Shown here piece by piece: positions 35,893 through 45,495 of a DNA stretch of 64,000 bases; positions within the stretch are counted from its first letter, which is position 1, and every line of letters starts with the position of its first letter. The notes under the pieces were generated by a model. That model saw only the letters and a program-made list of their open reading frames with translations, was not told the origin of the DNA and made no database searches. The translations under genes were made by a program, and so were the position numbers. The DNA is from Desulfomonile tiedjei DSM 6799 (GTDB lineage Bacteria; Desulfobacterota; Desulfomonilia; Desulfomonilales; Desulfomonilaceae). Where the stretch lies: positions 434,001-498,000 of the forward strand of contig NC_018025.1 of assembly GCF_000266945.1 (NCBI RefSeq). The letters are read 5' to 3'.

Positions 35893-36285
35893 TTAACGTT
35901 TGGAGAACTGGAAACTCGCTCTTGCAGCCCGTTTCCCGTATTTTTTGCGCTCTTTTACTCGTGAATCGCGGGTCAGAAATCCTGCGCTCTTGAGGATCGA
36001 TCTGAAAGACGGGTCGACGCTGAGTAATGCTTTGCTCAAACCATGTTTGATGGCTCCCGCCTGCCCTGAAAGTCCTCCGCCATGCACACTTGCCACTAGG
36101 TCGAAACGACCCACAGTCTGCGTGAGTTCAAATGGCTGCAGTATGACCATGCGGGAGGTTTGGCGGCCGAAGTACGTGTCCAGGGGACGCTCGTTTACAA
36201 CGATGCTTCCGTTACCCGGCTTGATCCATACTCTCGCTATGGCGTTTTTTCGTTTTCCTGTCGCGTAGAAGCGATCCTCACTCAT
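35893..36285 (-). CDS. rpsI: 30S ribosomal protein S9
   Basis: A 130-aa protein with family signature [19 protein letters not shown] and the C-terminal [14 protein letters not shown] tail, whose terminal basic residue contacts P-site tRNA. It follows rplM by 15 nt, the universal L13-S9 operon order. Confidence 0.97.
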   Translation of the reverse strand: MSEDRFYATGKRKNAIARVWIKPGNGSIVVNERPLDTYFGRQTSRMVILQPFELTQTVGRFDLVASVHGGGLSGQAGAIKHGLSKALLSVDPSFRSILKSAGFLTRDSRVKERKKYGKRAARASFQFSKR

Positions 36286-36300
36286 GTTGATTCTCCAGGA

Positions 36301-36729
36301 TTAAATCTCGTATGTTTCCGGTTGCTGGGCAATGTGTGGATGAGTCCCTTCCGCGTAGATCTTGAGCTTCGTGAGCTGGGCGCGTCCGATGGTATTTTTC
36401 GGGAGCATGCCGCGCACTGCGTGCCTCAAGACACGGTCCGGTTTTTCCTTGAGCATTTTTTCGGCCTTGGTGGCCTTTATGCCTCCGGGATATCCACTAT
36501 GGGTATAATAGGTTTTCTGGCTCAGTTTTTTCCCGGTAAGGCGCACCTGTGCAGCATTCACGATGATGACGAAATCACCGGTATCCATATGAGGAGCAAA
36601 CGTAGGCTTATGCTTTCCCCTGAGGATTCTGGCGGTTTCCGCTGCGACTCTTCCGAGCACTTTGTCCTTGGCGTCTATAACGAACCACTTTTTTTCTACT
36701 TCCCCTTTTTTGGGGGTCCAGGTCTTCAT
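36301..36729 (-). CDS. rplM: 50S ribosomal protein L13
   Basis: A 142-aa protein, one of the first to assemble on 23S rRNA. Signature parts are [19 protein letters not shown] and [16 protein letters not shown] 36729 follows GAGAGGTG; nine more upstream codons are open but have no support. It is the first gene of the rplM-rpsI operon behind the promoter at 36760-36788. Confidence 0.97.
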   Translation of the reverse strand: MKTWTPKKGEVEKKWFVIDAKDKVLGRVAAETARILRGKHKPTFAPHMDTGDFVIIVNAAQVRLTGKKLSQKTYYTHSGYPGGIKATKAEKMLKEKPDRVLRHAVRGMLPKNTIGRAQLTKLKIYAEGTHPHIAQQPETYEI

Positions 36730-36759
36730 GTAGCACCTCTCCACACGTGTAAACACTAA

Positions 36760-36788
36760 TTTTTAGCAGGCCCCTTGTCTTCTGTCAA
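36760..36788 (-). promoter_or_regulatory. Sigma-70-type promoter of rplM-rpsI
   Basis: Reading the minus strand, TTGACA (36788-36783) and TAAAAA (36765-36760) are 17 nt apart. The transcript would start near 36753, giving a leader of about 24 nt. Confidence 0.7.
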
Positions 36789-36960
36789 GGGAAAACGAGC
36801 ACATTTGGCAATCATTCAGAAACGAGCGGGAGCTAGGAATTTTGTTCCCTGGAAGGGCCTGAAGAAACCTTTTCCCCGCATACCTGAATGATTACCACGT
36901 TTGTGTAAGATTCAGCTATGCGGCTCCCGATACAAGATTCCACATTTTTGCGTATTTGGC

Positions 36961-36989
36961 TTGACAGGTTCGCAAAGCAATGGTTTAAT
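36961..36989 (+). promoter_or_regulatory. Sigma-70-type promoter of rplU-rpmA-obg-proB
   Basis: TTGACA (36961-36966) and TTTAAT (36984-36989) with a 17-nt spacer. Start near 36996, about 22 nt before the rplU ATG. Confidence 0.75.
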
Positions 36990-37017
36990 GGCTTGTTATT
37001 GTTCAGGAGGGCTTCAC

Positions 37018-37353
37018 ATGTACGCCATTGTGCAAACCGGCGGAAAACAATACAAGGTTCAGTCGGGAGATCATCTTAAAGTCGAAAAGATCGCAGGCGA
37101 TCCCGGGTCGGAAGTTACTCTGGATCAGGTGCTCGCAATCGGCAGCGCCGATACGATCAGTCTGGGAAAACCACTCGTGGCCGATGCCGCAGTCAAGGCT
37201 ACCATAATGAGAACTGCAAGAGACCGCAAGATTTTGGTCTTCAAGAAGAAGCGGCGACATGCCTTCAAGAAGAAACAAGGTCACAGACAGTGGTACACTC
37301 TGCTCAAAATCGAATCCATAATGACCGGTACCGCTATGGAAGCTACCAGCTAA
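37018..37353 (+). CDS. rplU: 50S ribosomal protein L21
   Basis: A 111-aa protein with YAIVQTGGKQYKVQSGD at the start and the basic RRHAFKKKQGHRQWYT near the end. The true start is ATG 37018 behind CAGGAGGG; the frame is open a further 39 codons but overlaps the promoter. It heads the L21-L27-Obg operon. Confidence 0.97.
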   Translation: MYAIVQTGGKQYKVQSGDHLKVEKIAGDPGSEVTLDQVLAIGSADTISLGKPLVADAAVKATIMRTARDRKILVFKKKRRHAFKKKQGHRQWYTLLKIESIMTGTAMEATS

Positions 37354-37431
37354 TATTTTACATATTTGCTACTTTCGAGAACTCCGGGATTTCGGAAAAC
37401 TCTCACTCATTAAGGACAGGAGGAATGTACT

Positions 37432-37710
37432 ATGGCCCACAAAAAGGCAGGAGGAAGCTCTAGGAACGGTCGGGACAGTCCCGGTCAGCGCCTTGGAGTG
37501 AAACGCTTCGCCGGGCAGCTCGTCAGGGCCGGCAATATCCTGGTCCGACAAAAAGGGACAAGCATACATCCCGGAGAGAACGTCGGAATGGGACGGGACT
37601 ATACTCTATTCGCCAAAATTGACGGGATCGTAAAATACGAACGAAAGGACCGCGACCGGAAACGAGTGACCATTTTACCGGTTTCCGTGGAAGCTTCAGC
37701 GGCAGAATAG
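37432..37710 (+). CDS. rpmA: 50S ribosomal protein L27
   Basis: A 92-aa protein starting [20 protein letters not shown], whose N-terminus reaches the peptidyl-transferase centre. The start already carries AHKKAG after Met, so no Firmicutes-type cleaved leader is present. ATG 37432 follows GGACAGGAGGAATG. It lies 78 nt after rplU. Confidence 0.97.
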   Translation: MAHKKAGGSSRNGRDSPGQRLGVKRFAGQLVRAGNILVRQKGTSIHPGENVGMGRDYTLFAKIDGIVKYERKDRDRKRVTILPVSVEASAAE

Positions 37711-37840
37711 CAATTGCTCGTGGTTCCGGATGTACTTGCTGCGCATGAACAGAAGTACTCCGGACGCGATATCAAGCCGAAATAGTCCGAAGCCTCACCT
37801 CTGAAATCACCACCGATTTTCCGCTCGCAGCAACTCCATT

Positions 37841-38854
37841 TTGAAATTTGTAGATCAAACGCGTATTACCGTCCTTGCGGGAACAGGCGGCCGGGGCTGT
37901 CTGAGTTTCCGAAGGGAGGCGTACGTTCCGAAGGGCGGTCCGGACGGCGGTGATGGAGGGAAGGGCGGGGACGTCCTGCTCGTGGCTGACGAGTCTCTCA
38001 ATACCCTTCTGGACTGTCAATATCAACAACTGTACAGAGCGCGGAACGGCACGCATGGAAAAGGAAAAGATCAACACGGCCGGGCTGCTCCGGATCTCGT
38101 GATTCGGGTGCCGGTGGGCACTCTTGTCAAAGATGATACTACCGGCGAGCTTCTCGCAGATTTGGATCGACCCGGGAGTACGCTCCTGGCAGTCCGGGGA
38201 GGCCGAGGCGGACGCGGCAATGCGCGGTTTGCAACATCACGAAACAGAGCTCCAAGACGTTTTGAAGAAGGGCAGCCCGGGGAAGAACGGTCACTCCTTC
38301 TGGAATTAAAGCTCATCGCGGATATTGGACTCGTAGGATTGCCGAACAGCGGAAAATCCACGCTTCTCTCGCGAGTGAGCAACGCCACACCGAAGATCGC
38401 GGATTACCCGTTTACCACGAAAGTCCCCGGTTTAGGAGTGGTGCGCGGCCCCGGTGGCCGCGATTTTGTCATGGCCGATATACCCGGGCTGATTGAAGAC
38501 GCGCACAAAGGCGCAGGAATGGGAGATCGGTTCCTCCGCCACATCGAGCGTACCCGGGTATTATTGCACCTGGTGGACCCTTCTCCGCTACTCACCCCCA
38601 CGCCGTTGGAACGCTTTCACATTGTCATGAATGAGCTTGCTTCTTACCGGAAGGATTTGGTAAAGCTGCCCATGATCGCGGTGGTGACCAAAATGGATCT
38701 CCCTGAGAACGCCGGTCCGGCCGAAGACCTTAAGAATGAACTGGAACATCTGGGACTCTCGGTTCATTTGATTTCGGCAGCCACCGGAACTGGAGTAAAG
38801 GATCTGCTGCGACATGCCGGAAAGCTGCTAAAGAAGACTCGTGAGCAGGAATGA
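37841..38854 (+). CDS. obg: GTPase Obg (CgtA)
   Basis: A 337-aa ribosome-associated GTPase involved in 50S assembly and stress control. The glycine-rich Obg fold (GTGGRGCLSFRREAYVPKGG) is followed by the G domain: G1 GLPNSGKST, G3 DIPGLIEDAHKGAG, G4 TKMD and G5 SAATG. The C-terminal extra domain of some homologues is missing, as in E. coli-type lengths. Translation appears to begin at TTG 37841 with no good ribosome site, which may hold its level low. Its stop overlaps the proB start (ATGA). Confidence 0.96.
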   Translation: MKFVDQTRITVLAGTGGRGCLSFRREAYVPKGGPDGGDGGKGGDVLLVADESLNTLLDCQYQQLYRARNGTHGKGKDQHGRAAPDLVIRVPVGTLVKDDTTGELLADLDRPGSTLLAVRGGRGGRGNARFATSRNRAPRRFEEGQPGEERSLLLELKLIADIGLVGLPNSGKSTLLSRVSNATPKIADYPFTTKVPGLGVVRGPGGRDFVMADIPGLIEDAHKGAGMGDRFLRHIERTRVLLHLVDPSPLLTPTPLERFHIVMNELASYRKDLVKLPMIAVVTKMDLPENAGPAEDLKNELEHLGLSVHLISAATGTGVKDLLRHAGKLLKKTREQE

Positions 38855-40038
38855 ACGCAACCGTACGAAAAGAAGTTCTTTCATGTGTCCGTCGAGTAGT
38901 CCTGAAGCTCGGATCGAGTGTCGTCACCTCCAAGAAGGGCCTGGATCGAGGAATCATCCAGAGCATAGTGGACGACATTTGTGAGTTCAAAGCTCAGGGC
39001 AAGGAATTCATCGTCGTTTCTTCCGGTGCAGTCGCAGCGGGAGTGAAGCGCCTGGGACTCAAGGGTGGAGCGCGAACAATCCCTCAAAAGCAGGCTGCAG
39101 CATCCGTCGGCCAGAGCCGGTTGATGGCTGCTTACGAAGAAGCCTTTGACCGGCATGGGGTGAAGGTCGGGCAAATGCTGCTTACAAAGGATGACCTGAC
39201 CCACAGACGGCGCTACTTGAATGCGAGAAATACGCTCACTACATTACTTTCGCTAGGGGTTGTCCCCATCGTGAACGAGAATGATACCGTGGTTGTGGAT
39301 GAAATCAAATTCGGAGACAACGACAATCTCTCTGCTCTGGTAGCCACACTGGCCGACACGAATCTTCTTCTGACACTCACCGATATAGAAGGCTTCATGG
39401 ATTGCGATCCACGGACCAATCCGGAAGCGTGCCTCATTTCTCTCGTAGAGGATCTCACCCCGGAGATCAAAAATCTGGCAGGAGACACTTCCTCGGGAGT
39501 AGGTCGAGGGGGAATGGCCTCAAAAATGGAGGCAGCCGCAAAGGTTCGTTTATCGGGTATTCCCATGATAATCGCATGCGGTAAGATCCCTCACATCGTG
39601 AAAAAAGCTATGGAAGCGGATCTGTGCGGGACGCTCATCATGCCCGCGAAGGAGACCATTTCCGCTCGCAAACACTGGATACGCTACAACCTGGAACCTG
39701 AAGGCGAATTGATCGTGGACCAGGGAGCTGCAGCGGCAATCACTCGGGCAGGCAAAAGTCTCCTTCCTATTGGAGTGATCGAAGTCCGCGGGGAATTCGA
39801 ACACGGTGCATCCGTCCATGTTGTCGATACTATTGGACAAAAACTTGCCGTGGGACTGGTGAACTATTCCTCCGATGAAATGCATAAAATATTGGGCCGA
39901 CAGACCGCCGAAATAGACTGGATCCTCGGATACCGGAGAAATGACGAGGCTATCCACGCAGACAATCTCGTCGTGCTGAATCAAAGCGAAGCCATTTCGG
40001 GGAAGCCCTTCTTGTCAAAGAAGATTCCAAATGGGTAA
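38851..40038 (+). CDS. proB: Glutamate 5-kinase with PUA domain
   Basis: A 395-aa enzyme making glutamyl-5-phosphate for proline synthesis. The amino-acid-kinase domain includes VVLKLGSSVVTSKKGLD, VSSGAVAAGVKRLG and EIKFGDNDNLSALVA. SGVGRGGMASKMEAA marks the regulatory/active region. Residues 295-375 form the C-terminal PUA domain (SLLPIGVIEVRGEFEHGA). ATG 38851 overlaps the obg stop, so translation is coupled. proA is not next to it. Confidence 0.96.
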   Translation: MNATVRKEVLSCVRRVVLKLGSSVVTSKKGLDRGIIQSIVDDICEFKAQGKEFIVVSSGAVAAGVKRLGLKGGARTIPQKQAAASVGQSRLMAAYEEAFDRHGVKVGQMLLTKDDLTHRRRYLNARNTLTTLLSLGVVPIVNENDTVVVDEIKFGDNDNLSALVATLADTNLLLTLTDIEGFMDCDPRTNPEACLISLVEDLTPEIKNLAGDTSSGVGRGGMASKMEAAAKVRLSGIPMIIACGKIPHIVKKAMEADLCGTLIMPAKETISARKHWIRYNLEPEGELIVDQGAAAAITRAGKSLLPIGVIEVRGEFEHGASVHVVDTIGQKLAVGLVNYSSDEMHKILGRQTAEIDWILGYRRNDEAIHADNLVVLNQSEAISGKPFLSKKIPNG

Positions 40039-40193
40039 CCTTCACTGAAGTACAGAATCCGATGAATGCCCCCTCCGGGGCTTGAGACCTTTTTCCCGGA
40101 TCACTGTTTGGATGTCCGAATGGATTGCGCGAGGTTGAGTTTCTTGTAAAATGGGGTTATAATCATTAATATTTCTTGTGAGGTAATGCAGAT

Positions 40194-40820
40194 ATGGTTG
40201 AGTTTTTGGCGGTATATTTCACGTACATAATTGAGAAGTTAGGGTATTGGGGTGCGGGCTTTCTCATGGCTCTAGAGAGCATGGTTGCTCCGGTTCCCAG
40301 TGAGCTGGTCATGCCGTTCGTGGGATTTCTCGCTGCCGAGGGCAAGTTCACGCTTGAGGCTTCGATTCTCGCCACATCCATAGGTTCCATTGTCGGGTCG
40401 TTGCTGTCGTATTATATGGGATATCTGGGGGGCAGGCCTCTCGTGCTCAGTGTCGGCAAGTATTTGCTTCTCAACCGGGAGCATCTGGAATGGACCGAGC
40501 GTTGGTTCGCGAAGCACGGCTCATGGACGATTCTGGCAAGCCGGTTCATACCTGTGGTGAGGCATCTGATATCCATCCCTGCAGGCCTTGGCAAAATGCG
40601 GCTGCTTCCTTTCTGCCTGTACACTCTGATCGGTGCAACTATCTGGAACACGTTCCTCCTCTTGTGCGGTTACAAACTCCGTCAAAATTGGACTCTTGTT
40701 CAGCAATACTCCCACGAAGTGGACATTATCGCTGTAATAGTATTGGCTATAGCGGGAGTGTGCTTCGTGATCATGCACGTAAAGCGCTCCAGAGTCCCCG
40801 CCATCGCTAATCCCGAATGA
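40194..40820 (+). CDS. DedA-family membrane protein
   Basis: A 208-aa inner-membrane protein with the DedA/SNARE-associated core: ESMVAPVPSELVMPFVGFLA, a re-entrant loop region, YYMGYLGGRPLVLSVGKY and the Arg-rich FAKHGSWTILASRFIPVVRH. DedA proteins are implicated in polyprenyl-phosphate or phospholipid recycling across the membrane. About four to five hydrophobic segments are seen. ATG 40194 follows GAGGTAATG. Element C begins 3 nt after its stop. Confidence 0.93.
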   Translation: MVEFLAVYFTYIIEKLGYWGAGFLMALESMVAPVPSELVMPFVGFLAAEGKFTLEASILATSIGSIVGSLLSYYMGYLGGRPLVLSVGKYLLLNREHLEWTERWFAKHGSWTILASRFIPVVRHLISIPAGLGKMRLLPFCLYTLIGATIWNTFLLLCGYKLRQNWTLVQQYSHEVDIIAVIVLAIAGVCFVIMHVKRSRVPAIANPE

Positions 40821-40823
40821 TTA

Positions 40824-41232
40824 ATACCTATTCGCTTTTAAAGAAGTAATATTTGAGGAACCTTTTTTGTAAGAAAAGGTTCCTCAAGCTCCTCCAAAAA
40901 ATTTTCAACACTTGCTTAAGTCATAGTTTTTCCTATGGAAAAACTATGACTTATACCGATTCTCGAAAGTAATCACGGATTGTGAAGAGCAGTTCCCAGC
41001 AATTGGTAGCGCCGGCCTCCGTGCCAGCGAACAATTCACCAAACAAATCAATAAGTTCTCACCGGCAGGGACGCCGGCGCTACTGATTCTTCTCATTGCA
41101 GGCATTGGATTCCGTCAAGACTTTCGATAACCGCTATAAGCCAAATGCTAAAAGTTCTTGGGAAGGGGTTTGGGGAAACACTTCTTACAAGAAGGGTTTC
41201 CCCAGATTTACTGCTTAAAAGCGAATAGGTAT
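40824..41232. repeat. Element C, copy 2, interrupted by element D
   Basis: Ends ATACCTATTCGCTTTTAAAG and (reverse) ATACCTATTCGCTTTTAAG are near-perfect terminal inverted repeats. Removing D plus one TA leaves about 224 bp (222 in copy 1) and restores a perfect palindrome from GCTTAAGTCATAG to CTATGACTTAAGC. Confidence 0.9.
40952..41138. repeat. Element D, copy 3 (187 bp, inside C)
   Basis: Inverted copy of 4391-4577, with TATACCGATTCTCGAAA at the left and CTTTCGATAACCGCTATA at the right. Flanking TA dinucleotides are the target duplication, since joining the flanks at one TA rebuilds the C palindrome. Confidence 0.92.
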
Positions 41233-41302
41233 CAACCAGAGGAAGCTTGGCTTCCACGGGCTAATTTGCCGGGAAACCAGGCTCAGGGGAGGGTTTGAGG
41301 TA

Positions 41303-41557
41303 TTATTCTGCTCTTCTGGGGATGAGCATGTTTTTCGGTCCCGAGCCGTAAACCGTTCCGATTCCACCTGCTCGCTTCGCAGCATCTGCGGTCCCGTACG
41401 GACCGTCAACTTTCACCCACTCGGGACCCGTGGTATAGTCGACCACTGCAACCTGGCCTGTAGCGTTCTTGACTACATAAAAGCTTCCAGCCATCGCTAT
41501 GCCAGTCATCAAAGCGGTAATCACTGCCAGCATTATTATGAGAAATGCTTTTTTCAT
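41303..41557 (-). CDS. Small exported protein of unknown function behind a sigma-54 promoter
   Basis: An 84-aa protein with a clear signal peptide (FLIIMLAVITALMTGIAMA, probably cut after AMAG). The mature part, about 60 residues, contains GSFYVVKNATGQVAVVDYTT and GPEWVKVDGPYGTADAAKR, a pattern of small periplasmic proteins without a known function. ATG 41557 follows CAAGGAGAAG. The sequence 37 nt upstream is an almost ideal -24/-12 promoter, and the next gene upstream encodes a sigma-54 activator, which is the likely regulator. Confidence 0.8.
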   Translation of the reverse strand: MKKAFLIIMLAVITALMTGIAMAGSFYVVKNATGQVAVVDYTTGPEWVKVDGPYGTADAAKRAGGIGTVYGSGPKNMLIPRRAE

Positions 41558-41593
41558 AACAGCTTCTCCTTGTTGGAATTTACCGCAGTAAAA

Positions 41594-41609
41594 GGCAAGC
41601 GCTGTGCCA
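41594..41609 (-). promoter_or_regulatory. Sigma-54 (-24/-12) promoter
   Basis: On the minus strand the sequence is TGGCACAGCGCTTGCC, matching the TGGCAC-N5-TTGC consensus with correct GG/GC spacing. It drives the small exported protein gene at 41557 with a leader of about 25 nt. Confidence 0.88.
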
Positions 41610-41812
41610 CAATTTCGTTTGAGATTGACAACTTTGTTAGCTATTGTTTTTATTGATTATTAAATCTACCAGGCGTGGAGTCGTAAGGAAGCGCTGCTGC
41701 AGAGGTGATGGCCGTATGTCAGCGTCTGCTGACACAGCCTCAAAAACAGCTATTTTGGCGTCAGAATCTCATGACACACGACCGCTCTGCGTCCGAGGAT
41801 GCCGACGCACCA

Positions 41813-43975
41813 TCATGAATTGATGTATCTGTAAATGGAATCTCTCGATATCCCCAGCGCGAGAGCCGCTTCTTTCTTGTTCCCCAGCCGCCTTATCATT
41901 TCGAGGCACAGCGATCTGCGGAAATCTTCGGTCAACTCGTGAAGAGTTTTTCCCGGGCAGGATTTCACGCAAAAAAACCAATCACCTGAGAGCGCTTCGC
42001 GTATAGGAACCGAGGGTTCCAGACCGCCGCTGTCCCAGAGCATCAAGGCACGTTCGAGCACGTTGCGCAGTTCTCTCACGTTTCCCGGCCAATCGTACCG
42101 ACTCAAGTCCCGGATCATGGCAGCGTCTATTACCGGCGTTTCGGTCATATGCATTTCAGACGTGATTTTGGACACAATCGCTTCCACCAGAACCGGAATG
42201 TCCTCCAATCTCTCTCGAAGAGGGGGAATGGTGATGGAGAACACATTTAACCTGTAATACAGTGGCTGAAGAAACCTTCCTTCCGAGACCTCCTTTTCCA
42301 GGTTCCTGTGAGTGGCTGCTATGATTCGTGCATCAACGCGCACACTCTTCTCTCCGCCAACTCTAAGGAAGGACCGCGTGTCCAGAAAGCTCAGGAGCTT
42401 TGCTTGAAGTACGGGGGAGAGTTCCCCAATCTCGTTCAGAAGGAGGGTCCCCCCTTCCGCCAATTCCAGGAGTCCTCTTTTACGGTTTTTCGCACCGGTG
42501 AATGCCCCGGATTCGTGTCCGAACAGCTCGGACTCGGCAAGATCCTGGGGTAATGCCGCACAGTTCACCGAAAAGAACGGGTTTCCTGAACGTCTCGAAC
42601 GATCGTGAATCCAACGGGCCAGGTGATCCTTGCCTGTTCCGCTCTCGCCTAAAAGGAGGATTATTCCTTCTCTTGCGGCAATGTGAGCCGCTTTCTCCAT
42701 GACCGACTCCATGGCGGCTGATAGATACTTCCACGATCCGTCGGACAACGAAGGCGAAATCCTTCTTCGCTCGGTTATGTCTCTGGATATTCCGCATATA
42801 CCGTAAAGTTCGCCTTTTGAATCCCGCAAAGGTACCAGAGTGTCCAGGAAAGTCATGGGTTCACCGTTGACGGGTCTCGTATGTTCTTCTTCGATTGATT
42901 CTCCGTTGAGGACTCTGGTCTCCACTGCGCGAATATGTCTCCCTGCGGATTGTCCGAAGATTTCTTCAGATCTGCGGCCGATGATGCTGGAAGCAGGAAG
43001 TCCCAAGAGACGAGCCATCGCAGGATTCACATGAAGGTACCGGAGATCCCGGTCCTTGATGAAAATGCAATCACGGGCGCTTTCGAAAATCGCCTGCAAT
43101 CTCTGCTCGTTATCACGTAACGCCTGCTCGGCGCGTTTTCTTTCCGTTATGTCCAGGATCGCGGAGACCCTGGCTGACGAGCCTTTATAAGGGATCGTTT
43201 TGCCCCGAACTTCTATAGGGACCATGACGCCATCTTTCTTTACTGCCGTCAATTCGTAGCTTTTGCTTTCATCTGCCAAGATATTGTTGAGCGTTTCACT
43301 TGAATGCTCCTTCGCAATGAGTTCAGTCACGCGCATCCCAGTCACTTCGGCCAGCTCATATCCTGACATTGCCGTTAGATTCTCGTTGGCATCGATAATG
43401 ATCCCGTCTCTCGTAATCACGATTCCCTCAAACGACGAATCGGACAGAGCGCGGTATCGTTCCTCACTCTCCTCCAACGCTTGCTGCGCAATTTTGAGTT
43501 CCGTTATATCCGCGTTTGCTATTGCGCATTCTTCCACTTTGTTGTCGGGCGAATAAATGGGGTACGCGCGGGACAAAGTGTGACGGATTTGGCCGTCCTT
43601 CCTTCGCACTTCAAGCTGAATCCTCGGGCACATTTCTCCTCTGAAAACTCTCGTCACCGCATCAGCCAGTCGTTTCGCCGAGTCGCCTTCCAGGAACCTC
43701 GAACCGAACCGTTTGCCCGACACTTCGCTCAGTTGATAGCCTATGAGATCTTCGCACGATTTGTTGCAGAACAAGATCCGACCATCTTTATCCAACGTAA
43801 AGAGAGGATTCGGTGAAAATACGACTGCCTGTCGATATCTTCCCTTTTCCATGAATTCACTCTTATCGAATTCGGGGTGAACTTCAGTTATTGTCTTCGC
43901 TTCCAGCAGCCGACGCATTTCCTCGATTTCTTTCGTCAGCTTCTCAATTTTTTTGTCCTTCTCTTCCAAGACCAC
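41813..43975 (-). CDS. Multi-PAS sigma-54-dependent transcriptional activator
   Basis: About 720 aa. A coiled N-terminus (residues 1-35) is followed by three PAS domains, at about 45-160, 165-280 and 290-400 (e.g. [40 protein letters not shown]). The AAA+ domain has [33 protein letters not shown] and [13 protein letters not shown] Fis-type HTH ([19 protein letters not shown]) ends it. No receiver domain. The start is uncertain: GTG 43975 or TTG 43969, both behind GGAG. The only sigma-54 promoter seen near it drives the small exported protein 250 nt downstream, so that is the most likely target. Confidence 0.93.
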   Translation of the reverse strand: MVLEEKDKKIEKLTKEIEEMRRLLEAKTITEVHPEFDKSEFMEKGRYRQAVVFSPNPLFTLDKDGRILFCNKSCEDLIGYQLSEVSGKRFGSRFLEGDSAKRLADAVTRVFRGEMCPRIQLEVRRKDGQIRHTLSRAYPIYSPDNKVEECAIANADITELKIAQQALEESEERYRALSDSSFEGIVITRDGIIIDANENLTAMSGYELAEVTGMRVTELIAKEHSSETLNNILADESKSYELTAVKKDGVMVPIEVRGKTIPYKGSSARVSAILDITERKRAEQALRDNEQRLQAIFESARDCIFIKDRDLRYLHVNPAMARLLGLPASSIIGRRSEEIFGQSAGRHIRAVETRVLNGESIEEEHTRPVNGEPMTFLDTLVPLRDSKGELYGICGISRDITERRRISPSLSDGSWKYLSAAMESVMEKAAHIAAREGIILLLGESGTGKDHLARWIHDRSRRSGNPFFSVNCAALPQDLAESELFGHESGAFTGAKNRKRGLLELAEGGTLLLNEIGELSPVLQAKLLSFLDTRSFLRVGGEKSVRVDARIIAATHRNLEKEVSEGRFLQPLYYRLNVFSITIPPLRERLEDIPVLVEAIVSKITSEMHMTETPVIDAAMIRDLSRYDWPGNVRELRNVLERALMLWDSGGLEPSVPIREALSGDWFFCVKSCPGKTLHELTEDFRRSLCLEMIRRLGNKKEAALALGISRDSIYRYINS

Positions 43976-44610
43976 TTCTCCACAAAGACGAATAGCGCGG
44001 TTGTCGTTGCCTGCTGCAGCACCGCTCTCTTCGTCGAATCAACAGGAATTGTTGCAGATACGTTGAAGTCGCAGATCTTAATCTTTGGAACGATCTCCTC
44101 GATCAATCGGCCGCATGGGAATCGATCCCTTTGAGGTCTTCTGAGACGTCCACATTACGGAGAATCAATTAAGAGTCATTGTGCCGCGACGGAACATGTG
44201 TTACCGACCATTCCGGCTTTTTCCGAGAACAGGAATTCTTCTCGAATTATCAACCGTCGATCTTTCAAAGCGCAGATTATCGGAACATCCGTTTCTTGCC
44301 TTCCGGCACTCTGCCGAGAAACGCGACGTCCTGGTTTTTGATCTTTACTCTACTTCTTGTACGCAAACAACCCCGTCTCGTCCCGACGTTCCTTTTCTGT
44401 CCGATGGCCGGGCTCCTGGCGCGGTGCAAAAAATCAAGGTGGGTCACATTTTTTCCGTTAAGAGAGGTCCAAGATCAGACTTCGCACCTGCAGGTAGCTC
44501 ATTCGATTTCAACTTATATGATGGAATTACGCGTTTTGCGGTGGGAACACCGACGGTGAAGTCCTGCTAACACTGCTTGAACACTACAAAAATGTACGAT
44601 CAAAAAACCC
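43976..44610. other. Intergenic region upstream of the catabolic island
   Basis: Open frames up to about 129 codons occur, but none has a ribosome site or recognisable protein. This region must hold the minus-strand promoter of the multi-PAS activator. No repeat element was identified. Confidence 0.4.
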
Positions 44611-44638
44611 TTGACTCGGATTTTGATTAGCATATACT
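44611..44638 (+). promoter_or_regulatory. Sigma-70-type promoter of the XRE-cupin regulator
   Basis: TTGACT (44611-44616) and TATACT (44633-44638) with a 16-nt spacer. An AT-rich stretch with TATTAATAAATAATTAA follows immediately and could be an autoregulatory site. Confidence 0.65.
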
Positions 44639-44679
44639 TTTTTTATTAATAAATAATTAACCCCTCTCATGAGTTTCGT

Positions 44680-45231
44680 ATGCCTCTTGAAGTAGAAATC
44701 GGGGTCAAGATAAAGGCCCGGCGTCAGAGTAACAAGCAAACGCTCAAGCAGCTAGCGGAAAAAGTTGGGTGCACCAGTGCATACCTGTCACAGATCGAAC
44801 ACGGGAAAGTGTCCCCTTCAATTGCGAGTCTGAAAAAGATCGCCGATGCCCTTCAAGCAAAGATAAGCGATTTTTTTCTCGATTCAATTACGGATGATGT
44901 GGTCCTTCGGCCTGACCAGCGCACCTTGATTTCATTGAACATGTGGAACGCAAAAATCTGGTCGCTCGTTACCGATCCCAAGGACAAACGCATGCATCCT
45001 TTTTACACGGTGATCCAGCCCGGTGGCGGTTCCCACGGTTCGTACGCTCACGTGGGGGAAGAATTCGGGATTGTGCTTAAAGGGCAACTGGAAATCGAAT
45101 TGGACGGCGCCATTCACCGGGTTAACGAAAACGAGAGTTTTTACCATACTTCGTCATTACCTCATAAATGGACAAATCCGGGAACGACAGAGACTGTTGT
45201 GGTCTGGGTAATAAGTCCGCCGACCTTTTAA
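44680..45231 (+). CDS. XRE-family regulator with cupin sensor domain
   Basis: A 183-aa regulator. Residues 8-62 are a Cro/CI HTH (TLKQLAEKVGCTSAYLSQIE). Residues 105-175 are a cupin barrel that could bind a small effector or metal (HVGEEFGIVLKGQLEIELDG, ESFYHTSSLPHKWTN). Such MerR-sized XRE-cupin proteins typically control catabolic or transport genes and respond to the pathway substrate. It lies at the head of the TRAP/nicotinate-type gene set on the same strand, 264 nt before dctP, so it is the likely local regulator. Confidence 0.92.
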   Translation: MPLEVEIGVKIKARRQSNKQTLKQLAEKVGCTSAYLSQIEHGKVSPSIASLKKIADALQAKISDFFLDSITDDVVLRPDQRTLISLNMWNAKIWSLVTDPKDKRMHPFYTVIQPGGGSHGSYAHVGEEFGIVLKGQLEIELDGAIHRVNENESFYHTSSLPHKWTNPGTTETVVVWVISPPTF

Positions 45232-45495
45232 CGAGGATCGGCTCTTCAGCTAGCCGATCGACAACATGGGATGTCACGCCATCCTTTTGCAGCTTGCAAC
45301 TACGTGACCGCGCTGGATTCAAGAAATTGGCTCCAGGCGGTAATGAAATTTTGTTTTGACGTTATGGAAGCGATCCGATATCGATCATAATCGACATGCA
45401 TCAAAACCGCGGTCTGCTTAAATGTGCAGCCCCTGAACACAGGTTCATCTCAAAATCCCGCAGATGGACCTATCCCCAATGGAGGAACGGACATC

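Noticed and set aside
44181-44570. 129-aa plus-strand ORF upstream of the XRE-cupin gene
   Set aside because: No ribosome site, no recognisable domain and an overlapping ORF of similar length in another frame.
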